Positions 9,788-19,339 of a stretch of DNA of 64,000 bases are shown here, piece by piece (the stretch's first letter is position 1; each line of letters starts with the position of its first letter). The DNA comes from Anaerosolibacter sp. GTDB lineage: Bacteria; Bacillota; Clostridia; Peptostreptococcales; Thermotaleaceae. The stretch spans positions 1 to 64,000 of the forward strand of contig NZ_JARBTM010000007.1 of the NCBI RefSeq assembly GCF_029240175.1, given 5' to 3'. The translations under genes were made by a program, and so were the position numbers. The notes beneath the pieces were generated by a model, which did no database searches, was not told the DNA's origin, and saw only the letters and a program-made list of their open reading frames with translations.

Positions 9788-10345
9788 ATTTATTTCATTC
9801 TCATCAAAATCCAACTTCTCAAAATCCTCGATGGCAGGAAGATCCTCTAGACAACTAAGTCCAAAGGCCTTTAGAAAGGTCTCGGTTGTACCATATAAAA
9901 TAGGTCGGCCAGTTTTCTCTAATCTGCCTTTTTCTAAAATAAGTTCTTTGTCTAGCAAAGTACTAATGGCTTTATCGCTTTTTACACCACGAATCCCTTC
10001 CACCTCATGTCTTGTAATAGGTTGTTTGTAAGCAATAATTGCTAATACCTCAAGAGCAGCTTGAGTAAGTCCTTTATTTTGAGTGGGCGTACACAATTTC
10101 TGTATATAATCGTAGTGCTTTGTATTGGTACATAACTGAAAACTATTGTTGATCTCAATAATTTGAAGGCCTCTATCTTCCGCCTCATATTGTTTCTTTA
10201 AATCTAAAATCGTTTTTCGAATAAACTCCGGAGGAAAATCTAAAACTTCAGAAATATTCTTTACGTTTAAAGGATCTCCCCAGATAAATAGTAAGGATTC
10301 TATAATTGATTGAATCTCTTTATCTTCCATAAAATTACACCCCAT
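9773..10345 (-). CDS. scpB: Segregation and condensation protein B
   Basis: IIESLLFIWGDPLNVKNISEVLD..TQAALEVLAIIAYKQPITRHEVEGIRGVKSD. Confidence 0.95.
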   Translation of the reverse strand: MGCNFMEDKEIQSIIESLLFIWGDPLNVKNISEVLDFPPEFIRKTILDLKKQYEAEDRGLQIIEINNSFQLCTNTKHYDYIQKLCTPTQNKGLTQAALEVLAIIAYKQPITRHEVEGIRGVKSDKAISTLLDKELILEKGRLEKTGRPILYGTTETFLKAFGLSCLEDLPAIEDFEKLDFDENEINKTDE

Positions 10346-11114
10346 TTACTGAATCAATTTTCTTTATAATGATTTTATCGAAGATTCTACTCTGCTGGAC
10401 TGTTAAAAAATTTAGTTTAATCAATTCAAGTAATGCCAAAAAAGTTACGACAATTTCACTTTTAGAGCAAGAATCGGAAAACAAATGATGAAAGTCAACA
10501 GCATGATGAATTTCGAGATATTGTTGAATCTGTGAAATTTTATCTTCAATAGTCACCTCGTCTCGCTGAATCTCATCAACATAAGCTTGCAGTTTAGAAT
10601 GATTTTTTCTTTTTTCAAGAAGTTTATTAAAAGCGCTTATTAACGTGTTTAAATCCATTTCCACAAGCTCAATATCATCATACTTGATGTATTGATCAAG
10701 TTGCTCTTGGGATTTATAAAAAATCTTTTTAAATACATCTTCTCGCTTTTTAAATTCTTCAGCTGCAGTTTTATATTTCTTATATTCGATAAGTCGAGCA
10801 ATCAAATCTTGTCTTGGATCGATTTCATCGATGGCGATGGCCAGTTGTTCCTCGTGCTTATTTGGAAGCAACATTTTAGACTTGATTTCTATTAGCGTGG
10901 CCGCCATAACGAGAAATTCACTGGTTACTTCCAAATCGAATTTCTGCATATCTTGAATGTATTGAATGTACTGGTCAGTGATTTGAGCAATTGGAATATT
11001 ATAAATATCTACTTCTGCTTTTTCAATGAGGTGATACAGTAAATCGAAAGGTCCCTCAAAGGTTTCAAGCTTAACATTATATGTCATTAAAGATCTACCC
11101 CTAACAAATTTCAT
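10335..11114 (-). CDS. scpA: Segregation and condensation protein A
   Basis: YNVKLETFEGPFDLLYHLIEKAEVDIYNIPIAQITDQYI. Confidence 0.95.
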   Translation of the reverse strand: MKFVRGRSLMTYNVKLETFEGPFDLLYHLIEKAEVDIYNIPIAQITDQYIQYIQDMQKFDLEVTSEFLVMAATLIEIKSKMLLPNKHEEQLAIAIDEIDPRQDLIARLIEYKKYKTAAEEFKKREDVFKKIFYKSQEQLDQYIKYDDIELVEMDLNTLISAFNKLLEKRKNHSKLQAYVDEIQRDEVTIEDKISQIQQYLEIHHAVDFHHLFSDSCSKSEIVVTFLALLELIKLNFLTVQQSRIFDKIIIKKIDSVNGV

Positions 11115-11204
11115 TGAAAATTGACATCACATTTTATTATAACATAATTCATGTCACCATGTGATGGGATTATTCCCAAGGGTATAAAAGTATTACTACA
11201 ATGT

Positions 11205-11240
11205 TAAAGGAGGTATTTGATATCAAATACCTCCTTTAAA
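11205..11240. terminator. 36-bp perfect palindrome / terminator TTAAAGGAGGTATTTGATATCAAATACCTCCTTTAA
   Basis: Perfect inverted repeat ending 1 nt before the D,D-carboxypeptidase stop codon. Confidence 0.7.
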
Positions 11241-12434
11241 CTATTTTTTTGATCTTAATGATTTACGAATAATCTTACCAAACATATCAATGGCTGAAGC
11301 CGATTCAATCGCCTTTTCTGATACTAGATCGACGCGATGAATTTCTTTTCCTTCTACCATTAATACAATCTCACCTAATTTTTGTCCAGCAGTCAATGGC
11401 GCTTTAATGTTCTTAGGTAATATTATCTCTTTTTGAACCTTGTTTTCATCACCCTTTTTAACAAGAGCGCTCAATTGGTCTTTTGCGATAATATTTACTT
11501 TCTCTTCTCTACCCTTTTCTACTGTGACTTCTTGAACCACTTGATTCTTTTTGACGATCGGTACAGAACTATAGGTGGCAAAACCGAAATTTAATAATTT
11601 TTTAGCTTCCTCAAAACGTACTTGGGAGGTGGGGCTGCCTAATATTACAGCAATTAAATTTAAGCCGTTTCTACTAGCAGAAGCAGATAGACAATACATA
11701 GCATCTGAAGTAAATCCTGTCTTGATGCCATTAGCACCAGGATAACTTCTAATTAGCTTATTTGTATTGGTTAATTCTAAGGTAGTTATTTTTTTGTCTG
11801 GAAGTCCTACTTTCATAGTAGACATCCATATTGTAAGCCACTCATGGATTTTAGGATACTTTAGAAGCTCTTTCGACATAATGGCAATATCATATGCACT
11901 AGTATAGTGCCCTTCTTGCGGCAGTCCATTGGTATTCATAAACTGAGTATCATTCATACCTAATTCCTTAGCGCGCTCATTCATCCGTTTAACAAACATT
12001 TCTTCTGTGCCACTTAGATGTTCAGCCAAAGCAACACATGCATCATTGGCAGATGCAACAGAAATGCCTTTTAACAGCTCCTCAATGGTCTTTTCTTCAC
12101 CTGGTTCTAAGTAAAGCTGACTTCCACCCATACTGGAAGATCGCTGACTAATTAAAACTTTATCTTCTAGAGCAATCTGCTTCTGATCTAAGGCTTCCAT
12201 TGTTAAAAGCATAGTCATTACCTTTGTAACGCTAGCTGGTGGGAGCTTATCGTGGATATTCTTTTCATATAATATTGTACCTGTGGAAGCATCCATTAAG
12301 ATTGCTGACCTTGCATCAATATTGAATTCCTCCGCACTGGCCATTATATAAAATGAACTGAAAATCAAGGTAAAACAGATGATGGATACGATGATCTTGT
12401 TATATATTCCTTTCATCTCATGCCCTCCTTGCAT
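11241..12434 (-). CDS. dacF: D-alanyl-D-alanine carboxypeptidase, DacF-type
   Basis: SVTKVMTMLLTMEAL SxxK motif, SANDACVALAEH, IKTGFTSDAMYCL; same neighbourhood as Bacillus dacF (deoB/punA). Confidence 0.92.
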   Translation of the reverse strand: MQGGHEMKGIYNKIIVSIICFTLIFSSFYIMASAEEFNIDARSAILMDASTGTILYEKNIHDKLPPASVTKVMTMLLTMEALDQKQIALEDKVLISQRSSSMGGSQLYLEPGEEKTIEELLKGISVASANDACVALAEHLSGTEEMFVKRMNERAKELGMNDTQFMNTNGLPQEGHYTSAYDIAIMSKELLKYPKIHEWLTIWMSTMKVGLPDKKITTLELTNTNKLIRSYPGANGIKTGFTSDAMYCLSASASRNGLNLIAVILGSPTSQVRFEEAKKLLNFGFATYSSVPIVKKNQVVQEVTVEKGREEKVNIIAKDQLSALVKKGDENKVQKEIILPKNIKAPLTAGQKLGEIVLMVEGKEIHRVDLVSEKAIESASAIDMFGKIIRKSLRSKK

Positions 12435-12510
12435 TGTAAGTTAATTTTAGCTTTTCCAGCAACTACTTTCGTTATGCACAGGAAGGACATTCATACATCA
12501 CTGTAAAAAA

Positions 12511-13836
12511 TTACATGATTTCTACATGATCTTTCATAACTATAGCTTTAATCAACTTTGGTTTATCTACAGGCTCATTTGTTAAGGTAATTGCGTTTAC
12601 GATGATATCTTTGGCTTTTTCTATCATGTCCTTTTTATTTGTATACAAGGTAGCATAGGCCTCACCTTTTAAGATATAATCTCCAATTTTTTTCTGCATC
12701 AAAATTCCTGCGGACAAGTCTATCTGTGAGTCCTTATTCTCACGACCTGCCCCTAAAACAAGGGCTGCGACACCCATATCATCAGTTTGGATGGATTGAA
12801 TATAACCGTTTTCTGGAGCAACCACATCCATTTTGTAGGCAGCGTGAGGAAGAAGCTTTGTATCTGTGATAACCATAGGATCTCCACCTTGCGCTTCTAC
12901 AAATTCTTTAAATTTATTCAAGGCTTCTCCCGACTGTAATTTCATCATTACCTTCTCTCTGGCAGCACCAATGTCAGCAGCTTCCTTGGCCAATAGAACC
13001 ATATGGCTTGCCAACGTTATGCTCAATTCTGTAAGATCTACTGGGCCGTATCCTTGAAGGGTTTGAATAGCTTCTTCAATTTCAAGGCTGTTTCCGATAG
13101 CAAATCCTAAAGGTTGTTCCATGCTTGTTAGAATTGCTACAGTTTCTCTGCCCATATGATGACCGATATCCACCATTTCATTTGCTAATGCAATGCCACT
13201 TTCCAAGTCCTTCATAAAAGCACCACTGCCTACTTTTACATCGAGAATTATGGCATTTGAGCCAGCAGCTAGCTTTTTGCTCATAATACTACTGGCGATA
13301 AGGGATAGGTTATCAACAGTAGCAGTAACGTCCCTCAAGGCATATAATTTTTTATCTGCTGGGGCAAGATTGGCAGACTGGCCAATAACGGAAATTTTAT
13401 GCTGATTAACATTACCAATAAATTGTTCATTTGTCAGTTCTACATGAAACCCTTTTATAGATTCTAGCTTGTCAATGGTTCCCCCTGTATGACCGAGTCC
13501 TCTTCCAGACATCTTTGCTACAGGAACATTACATGATGCAACCAAAGGTGCAACAATCAGCGTTGTGGTATCTCCCACACCACCAGTACTGTGCTTATCA
13601 ACTTTGATACCATGGATTCTAGACAAATCTAACACATCTCCAGAATTCATCATAGCTTCTGTCAAATTGGCCGTTTCTTCCTTATTCATTTTCTGGAAAT
13701 ATATTGCCATCAACAGAGAGGCAGCCTGATAGTCTGGTATGTTCCCCCTTGTATACTCTTGAATAAAGTAGCTAATTTCATCCTTTGTAAGTGGATGGCC
13801 ATTCCTTTTCTTCAAGATAATATCATATATTCTCAT
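12511..13836 (-). CDS. pdp: Pyrimidine-nucleoside phosphorylase
   Basis: KVDKHSTGGVGDTTTLIVAPLVASCNVPVAKMSGRGLGHTGGTIDKLESI. Confidence 0.96.
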   Translation of the reverse strand: MRIYDIILKKRNGHPLTKDEISYFIQEYTRGNIPDYQAASLLMAIYFQKMNKEETANLTEAMMNSGDVLDLSRIHGIKVDKHSTGGVGDTTTLIVAPLVASCNVPVAKMSGRGLGHTGGTIDKLESIKGFHVELTNEQFIGNVNQHKISVIGQSANLAPADKKLYALRDVTATVDNLSLIASSIMSKKLAAGSNAIILDVKVGSGAFMKDLESGIALANEMVDIGHHMGRETVAILTSMEQPLGFAIGNSLEIEEAIQTLQGYGPVDLTELSITLASHMVLLAKEAADIGAAREKVMMKLQSGEALNKFKEFVEAQGGDPMVITDTKLLPHAAYKMDVVAPENGYIQSIQTDDMGVAALVLGAGRENKDSQIDLSAGILMQKKIGDYILKGEAYATLYTNKKDMIEKAKDIIVNAITLTNEPVDKPKLIKAIVMKDHVEIM

Positions 13837-14654
13837 TAAATGTTCACCTCACCCAGGATTCCTTTCACAAGACGAATAAATTTAGGTCGTGTTTGATTTG
13901 CTATTTCAACTACACGCTCATGTTCGAGGGGTTCTAAAGTATCTGCAATGGCCATATCTGTTACACATGAAATTCCTAAAACACGCAATCCTGTATGACG
14001 GGCTACGATCACTTCGGGAACAGTAGACATACCTACAGTATCTGCCCCAAACTTTCGTAACATTTTTAACTCTGCAGCGGACATATAGTTCGGTCCACTA
14101 ATAGCAACATAAACACCTTTCTTCGTCTCGATTCCTAATTTTTCACTCACCTGCTGTCCAAGGCTAATGAGCTCTCGATCATAGGCTGTAGACATATCAG
14201 GAAATCTTGGTCCAAGATCTTCATCGTTAGGACCTATAAGAGGATTACTTCCTGTAAAGTTGATGTGATCCTCTATAAACATAAGGGCTCCAGGGTATAA
14301 ATCTGGGTTCATACCTCCACACGCATTTGTCACAACAAGTACTTTTACTCCCAGTTCTTTCATAACCCGTACTGGGAAGGTAACCTCCTGTAATGGATAT
14401 CCTTCATAGAAATGGAACCGTCCCTGCATAGCAATGACACTTTTACCTTCTAATTGCCCAAGAACCAATTGACCCTCATGGCCTTCTACCGTTGAAATAG
14501 GGAAATTGGGGATCTGGTCATAGGGTATAATGGTAGGGTTTTCTATTTCATTTGCAAGACTCCCAAGACCAGAACCTAAAATAAGTCCAATTTCTGGAGC
14601 TGTTTCGATCCTACTTTTTATAAAGTCACTTGCTTCAAATATTTTTTGTTTCAT
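13836..14654 (-). CDS. Purine-nucleoside phosphorylase paralog with altered base-binding residues
   Basis: IGLILGSGLGSLANEI.., VGMSTVPEVIVARH; aligns with neighbour at 14654-15487 but has GPNYMSAAE and CVTDMA instead of GPTYETPAE and CITNMA. Confidence 0.9.
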   Translation of the reverse strand: MKQKIFEASDFIKSRIETAPEIGLILGSGLGSLANEIENPTIIPYDQIPNFPISTVEGHEGQLVLGQLEGKSVIAMQGRFHFYEGYPLQEVTFPVRVMKELGVKVLVVTNACGGMNPDLYPGALMFIEDHINFTGSNPLIGPNDEDLGPRFPDMSTAYDRELISLGQQVSEKLGIETKKGVYVAISGPNYMSAAELKMLRKFGADTVGMSTVPEVIVARHTGLRVLGISCVTDMAIADTLEPLEHERVVEIANQTRPKFIRLVKGILGEVNI

Positions 14655-15487
14655 TATTTATTCCTCCCCATCTTTATTAAAGAACGCTTAATGAATAGGA
14701 TAAAGTCATTTCTTACCTTATCTGCGGTTTCAATAACTTCATGATGATCCAATGGTTGATCTAAAATGCCTGCAGCCATATTGGTAATACAAGAGATTCC
14801 TAACACCTTCATTTTACTATGAGCTGCCACAATGACCTCTGGGACTGTGGACATACCAACGGCATCAGCACCTAAAAATCGTGCCATTCTCACCTCTGCA
14901 GGGGTCTCGTACGTAGGACCTGTAAACATTGCATAAACACCTTCTTTTAACACTAGATCCATTTCATCCCCTGCCTGATAAGCAAGTCCGATTAATTCCT
15001 TATCATAAACTTGAGAAATATCAGGAAAGCGAACACCAAGCTCATCGAAATTTTTACCGATAAGAGGATTATCAAATCCCCAGTTTATATGATCACGGAT
15101 GATCATAAGATTACCAGGTTGGAATTCAGTATTCACACCACCGGCGGCATTGGTAACGATAAGGATTTCAACACCTAAGGCTTTCATTACTCGAACTGGA
15201 AAAGTGACCTCTTCCATAGAATAGCCTTCATAATAGTGAAATCGTCCCTGCATAGCAATCACACTGTGGCCCTCGAGTTTGCCAAGTACGAGCTTTCCTG
15301 CATGCCCTTTCACCGTAGAAATTGGAAAGTTAGGGATATCCGAATAGTGAATATGTATGGAATCTTGAATTTCATCAGCTAATGATCCTAAACCAGAGCC
15401 TAGAATCAAACCAATCCTTGGAGAAACAACTGTTTGCTGCTGAATATAACGAACTGCTTCATTAATCTTACTGAGTAGATTCTGCAT
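14654..15487 (-). CDS. punA: Purine-nucleoside phosphorylase (canonical)
   Basis: GSGLGSLADEI, GPTYETPAEVRMARFLGADAVGMSTVPEVI, CITNMAAG. Confidence 0.95.
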   Translation of the reverse strand: MQNLLSKINEAVRYIQQQTVVSPRIGLILGSGLGSLADEIQDSIHIHYSDIPNFPISTVKGHAGKLVLGKLEGHSVIAMQGRFHYYEGYSMEEVTFPVRVMKALGVEILIVTNAAGGVNTEFQPGNLMIIRDHINWGFDNPLIGKNFDELGVRFPDISQVYDKELIGLAYQAGDEMDLVLKEGVYAMFTGPTYETPAEVRMARFLGADAVGMSTVPEVIVAAHSKMKVLGISCITNMAAGILDQPLDHHEVIETADKVRNDFILFIKRSLIKMGRNK

Positions 15488-15500
15488 AATCTATCCTCCT

Positions 15501-16670
15501 CTAAAATATTAAATCTTTAAAACTGATGCCATATTGTAACCCTTTTACCTGGAAAATATCAGCAATCGTTGCTGCTATATCAGCAAAGGAGTCTCTGGTG
15601 CCTATATTTATAGATTTTTTAACGGCTTGCCCATAAATGACAATAGGTATATATTCTCTAGTATGATCTGTACCACTGTAAGTTGGATCATTCCCATGGT
15701 CTGCGGTAAAAATAATAATATCATCTTCATGAAGCGCTTCTATCAATTCAGGTACCCTCTTGTCAAATTCCTCAAGGGCAATTTTATATCCTTGTGGATT
15801 CCTTCTATGACCGTACTTAGCATCGAAATCAACAAGATTTGTAAAAATTATTCCTTTACTATTCTCTCTAAGGGCCTTGATCGTTTCATCGACACCTTCC
15901 ATATTATCCTTGGTATGAATTGCCTTTGTAATACCTTGCCCATTGAAGATATCCTCAATCTTGCCAATGGCATACACTTCCATATTATGATTGGCAAGAA
16001 TATCAAGAATCGTAGTTCCATTTGGTGAAATTGAATAATCTCTGCGATTTGCTGTTCTTTCAAAGCTCCCAGGCTGACCTGCAAATGGCCGTGCGATTAC
16101 TCTAGCTACCTGATGCTCTCCCACTAGTAAGTTCCGAGCAATCTCACACATTTTGTAAAGCTCATCCAAAGGAACGATTTCCTCATGGGCGGCAATTTGA
16201 AAAACACTATCAGCAGATGTATAAACAATAGGGCAGCCTGTTTCAATGTGTTCTTGACCTAATGCTTCAATAATCTCAGTACCTGAGGCAGCTTTGTTAC
16301 CCAAACTTTTTTTTCCGATTTTTTCTTCGAAGCAGCGGATAATTTCTAAAGGAAAGCCATCTGGATAGGTTTGAAAGGGTTCTGTAATATAAAGTCCTGT
16401 CATTTCCCAATGTCCAGTAATCGTATCCTTTCCCTTCGATACCTCGTTTGCTTTTCCGAAACAACCTATAGGTTCTTGTATGCTTTCAACACCCTTGATG
16501 CCTTCAATATTACCTAGACCAAGCCGTATTAAATTAGGAAGATGAATTCCTTGACATACTTTTGAAATGTTACCTAAAGTATCTACATTGTAATCTCCAT
16601 ACTCAGGCGAATCTGGCAATGCACCGATTCCCAAACTATCAAGAACTACAATTGTGACTCTATTAATCAT
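15501..16670 (-). CDS. deoB: Phosphopentomutase
   Basis: MINRVTIVVLDSLGIGALPDSPEYGD..DTITGHWEMTGL..FTADHGNDPTYSGTDHTREYIPIV. Confidence 0.96.
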   Translation of the reverse strand: MINRVTIVVLDSLGIGALPDSPEYGDYNVDTLGNISKVCQGIHLPNLIRLGLGNIEGIKGVESIQEPIGCFGKANEVSKGKDTITGHWEMTGLYITEPFQTYPDGFPLEIIRCFEEKIGKKSLGNKAASGTEIIEALGQEHIETGCPIVYTSADSVFQIAAHEEIVPLDELYKMCEIARNLLVGEHQVARVIARPFAGQPGSFERTANRRDYSISPNGTTILDILANHNMEVYAIGKIEDIFNGQGITKAIHTKDNMEGVDETIKALRENSKGIIFTNLVDFDAKYGHRRNPQGYKIALEEFDKRVPELIEALHEDDIIIFTADHGNDPTYSGTDHTREYIPIVIYGQAVKKSINIGTRDSFADIAATIADIFQVKGLQYGISFKDLIF

Positions 16671-16758
16671 CAGACTCCTCCTTACATGTTTTTATAATAA
16701 GTGATTTAACTTTTATAGGAATATTGTTGCACTTTTTAAGAAAAATATAAAGAGCCGC

Positions 16759-17646
16759 TTAGGCTCTTGGATGGGTCTTATTGTATACCTCTTTGATCTT
16801 ATTTTTAGTAATCTGAGTGTAAATTTGAGTGGTAGAAATATCTGAATGACCTAACATCTCCTGAACGGATCTCAAATCAGCACCATTTTGCAGCAAATGA
16901 GTCGCAAAAGAATGCCTTAATGTGTGGGGAGTAATCTTTTTGCCGATCTTTGCTTTCTGAGTATACATTTTGATAATCTTCCAAAAACCCTGTCTGGTTA
17001 GTCTCGTCCCATGATAATTTACAAACAAAGCTTGTTCTGATTCATCTCTTACGAGACTAAATCGACATTCCTTTATAAATCTTTCGACTGCTTTTCTTGC
17101 CATGCTGCCGATGGGAATAATTCTTTCCTTCGTACCGCTATTCTTACATTTTATGTAGCCCATATCTAAGTTGAGATCACAATAATTAAGAGAGACTAAT
17201 TCTGATACACGAATTCCTGTGGCATATAGAAGCTCTAACATGGCTTTGTCTCGTATACCTTTTTCATTCCCTTCGTTAGGCTGGGTCAAGAGTAACTCTA
17301 CCTCATTTAGGGTTAATACGCTGGGCAGCTTCTTCTCGGATTTGGGCGACTCTAGATTGATTGTAGGATCTCTGTCTATATATTTTTCATTAAGAAGAAA
17401 CTGGTAAAAAGATCTTATGGAAGCAAGGTTTCTTGAAATCGTGGAGGTAGCTTTACCGTTTTTCTGCATGTAAAGCAAATAGGTAATAATCGTTGTTTTA
17501 TTGGTATACTGTATGTCATCAATATTTCTCTCATCTAAGAAAGAAATATACTGCGAGATATCTCTTTTATATGAATCAAGAGTATTTCGAGACAACTCTT
17601 TTACATTTGCTAAATAATCAATAAACGCACCAAGCAAGATATTCAT
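16759..17646 (-). CDS. xerD: Site-specific tyrosine recombinase XerD
   Basis: LLYATGIRVSELVSL, HTLRHSFATHLLQNGADLRSVQEMLGHSDISTTQIYT; neighbour of spoIIM and deoB as in Bacillus. Confidence 0.93.
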   Translation of the reverse strand: MNILLGAFIDYLANVKELSRNTLDSYKRDISQYISFLDERNIDDIQYTNKTTIITYLLYMQKNGKATSTISRNLASIRSFYQFLLNEKYIDRDPTINLESPKSEKKLPSVLTLNEVELLLTQPNEGNEKGIRDKAMLELLYATGIRVSELVSLNYCDLNLDMGYIKCKNSGTKERIIPIGSMARKAVERFIKECRFSLVRDESEQALFVNYHGTRLTRQGFWKIIKMYTQKAKIGKKITPHTLRHSFATHLLQNGADLRSVQEMLGHSDISTTQIYTQITKNKIKEVYNKTHPRA

Positions 17647-17722
17647 ATACTTGTCCCCTTCATTTCTATATCCATCTTTAACTACTATTCCACATCTTTA
17701 TGAAAATTCCTTCTAAATTCTA

Positions 17723-17983
17723 TCATTTCAAGGCTGATTTTATGATTAACAGCAAATTATTTTTAAATATCTCCTGTTTGGAAGGATATTGCTGTATTAC
17801 CAAAACACTATTTTCTCTTGGCAACTGCTCCTGATCCTTATGCCGAATGAGCTCCATAAAAGAATCGAATAGGGTAGATGTAGAAATAAATACCATGAGT
17901 GCAATGACTAAAATCCCAATACATAGATGATATACATTGCTTGATTTAAACAGTTGTTGTCTCATATGTACATTTACCTCCAT
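17723..17983 (-). CDS. Small single-TM protein between spoIIM and xerD, possible YqzK/DUF4227-like
   Basis: ORF with one predicted TM helix, 1-nt overlap with spoIIM; same position as yqzK in Bacillus; similarity not verified. Confidence 0.55.
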   Translation of the reverse strand: MEVNVHMRQQLFKSSNVYHLCIGILVIALMVFISTSTLFDSFMELIRHKDQEQLPRENSVLVIQQYPSKQEIFKNNLLLIIKSALK

Positions 17984-18648
17984 TATTGCATATAGCTAGA
18001 AACAAATTTCATCAAAATAGGTGTAATGTAAGCCTCCACAAGTGCACCTAATAGAATAATACTAAACAAACATGCAATGATCGTGCTATAAATGACAAAC
18101 TGTCTCATCATATCTGTCTTGTACGTTTTCATAAGTTTATTTTTGATAATCATTAAAGAGAAACTTATGCCTATCACTGCAATAGAAATAAAACATGGGA
18201 TAATGAGTATATTCTGGGGCAAAATAGCACATAACGCAAAAAACAAGCCTTGAATACCCATTTGCTCTACAAGAAATCCAACGGTGAAGCCAATAATGAA
18301 CCCTCTCAAAGCGATTAATAGTAGTATAAAAGGAATTCCTACAATGGTAATACCAAGGAGCCAAATCAGTACCCCTGTTTGTATATTGTTTAATAATGAC
18401 TGCTTTAATATAGAAAAAGTATCGTAGCTATTTTCATTGATAAACTGAAAGAAGCTGCGAAGATAACCTATGAGTTCCTGTTTTTGTACATCTGACAGTG
18501 CCTTGACAGTAAAAGCACCTGCTGAAATCCCAATAAGTAAGAACATAATAACAATAAAGTATATAACAAGATTGCCTTGAATATGTCTGCCTGCAATCTC
18601 ACGCATTTTTCTAAACAAAAAAATACCCCCTTTTCCTGTCCACTTCAT
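17983..18648 (-). CDS. spoIIM: Stage II sporulation protein M
   Basis: Polytopic membrane protein (FFLLIGISAGAFTVKAL.., NNIQTGVLIWLLGITIVGIPFILLLIALRGFIIGFTVGFLV). Confidence 0.92.
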   Translation of the reverse strand: MKWTGKGGIFLFRKMREIAGRHIQGNLVIYFIVIMFLLIGISAGAFTVKALSDVQKQELIGYLRSFFQFINENSYDTFSILKQSLLNNIQTGVLIWLLGITIVGIPFILLLIALRGFIIGFTVGFLVEQMGIQGLFFALCAILPQNILIIPCFISIAVIGISFSLMIIKNKLMKTYKTDMMRQFVIYSTIIACLFSIILLGALVEAYITPILMKFVSSYMQ

Positions 18649-18709
18649 ATAAAATAGTATGCTGGACGAGGGGATATTATGACACTACGAAGGATTTTGT
18701 CCAAAAGCC

Positions 18710-19276
18710 TTAAAGATCTGGTGTTGATTGCAAAAACTGCTTTACAGCTAATATTGCAATAATACTCTTGGCATCCTTAATCTCTCCGTTGAAAACCATA
18801 TGAATAAGTTGATCGAGGTCATGCATTTCAATTTCAATGTATTCATCTTCATCAGGAACAGCTTCACCTACCGTTAAATCTCTGGCTAAAAATAGATGCA
18901 TTGTCTCATTGGCAAAGCCAGGTGAAGAAAAGAAAGTAAATAGGTGCTGCATATTGGCGCTTGTATAACCGGTCTCCTCTTTCAATTCCCTATGAGCACA
19001 AAGCAGCGGGTCTTCTCCCTTATCCAATTTACCTGCTGGAACTTCGAGCAAAAAATCTTCCACAGGCTTTCTAAATTGCTTTACCATAATGATTTTCCCT
19101 TCACTGGTGATAGGTACAACCACAGCAGCGCCAGGGTGCTCAATAATTTCTCTTGTTGAGTATTTCTTGTCAGGTAATTCAACTGTGTCTACTCGTAACG
19201 AGATGATCCTGCCTTCATAAATCCGCTTAGAATTAATTGTGTTTTCACGAAGAGTCATTTTTTCGCCTCCAAACAA
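18710..19276 (-). CDS. nudF: NUDIX hydrolase, ADP-ribose pyrophosphatase
   Basis: GxxxxxEx7REUxEExGU Nudix box: GKLDKGEDPLLCAHRELKEETGY. Confidence 0.93.
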   Translation of the reverse strand: MFGGEKMTLRENTINSKRIYEGRIISLRVDTVELPDKKYSTREIIEHPGAAVVVPITSEGKIIMVKQFRKPVEDFLLEVPAGKLDKGEDPLLCAHRELKEETGYTSANMQHLFTFFSSPGFANETMHLFLARDLTVGEAVPDEDEYIEIEMHDLDQLIHMVFNGEIKDAKSIIAILAVKQFLQSTPDL

Positions 19277-19277
19277 A

Positions 19278-19305
19278 CATATTTTTTAAGGACAAGTCAT
19301 AGGCT
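19278..19305 (+). promoter_or_regulatory. Possible SigE-type promoter for the 44-aa ORF (CATATT-N14-CATAGGCT)
   Basis: Resembles the mother-cell SigE pattern ATAtt-N13-15-CATACAnT; lies between nudF and the small ORF. Confidence 0.35.
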
Positions 19306-19339
19306 ATTATAAATAATCGATGAAAGGTGTTGTGAATAG

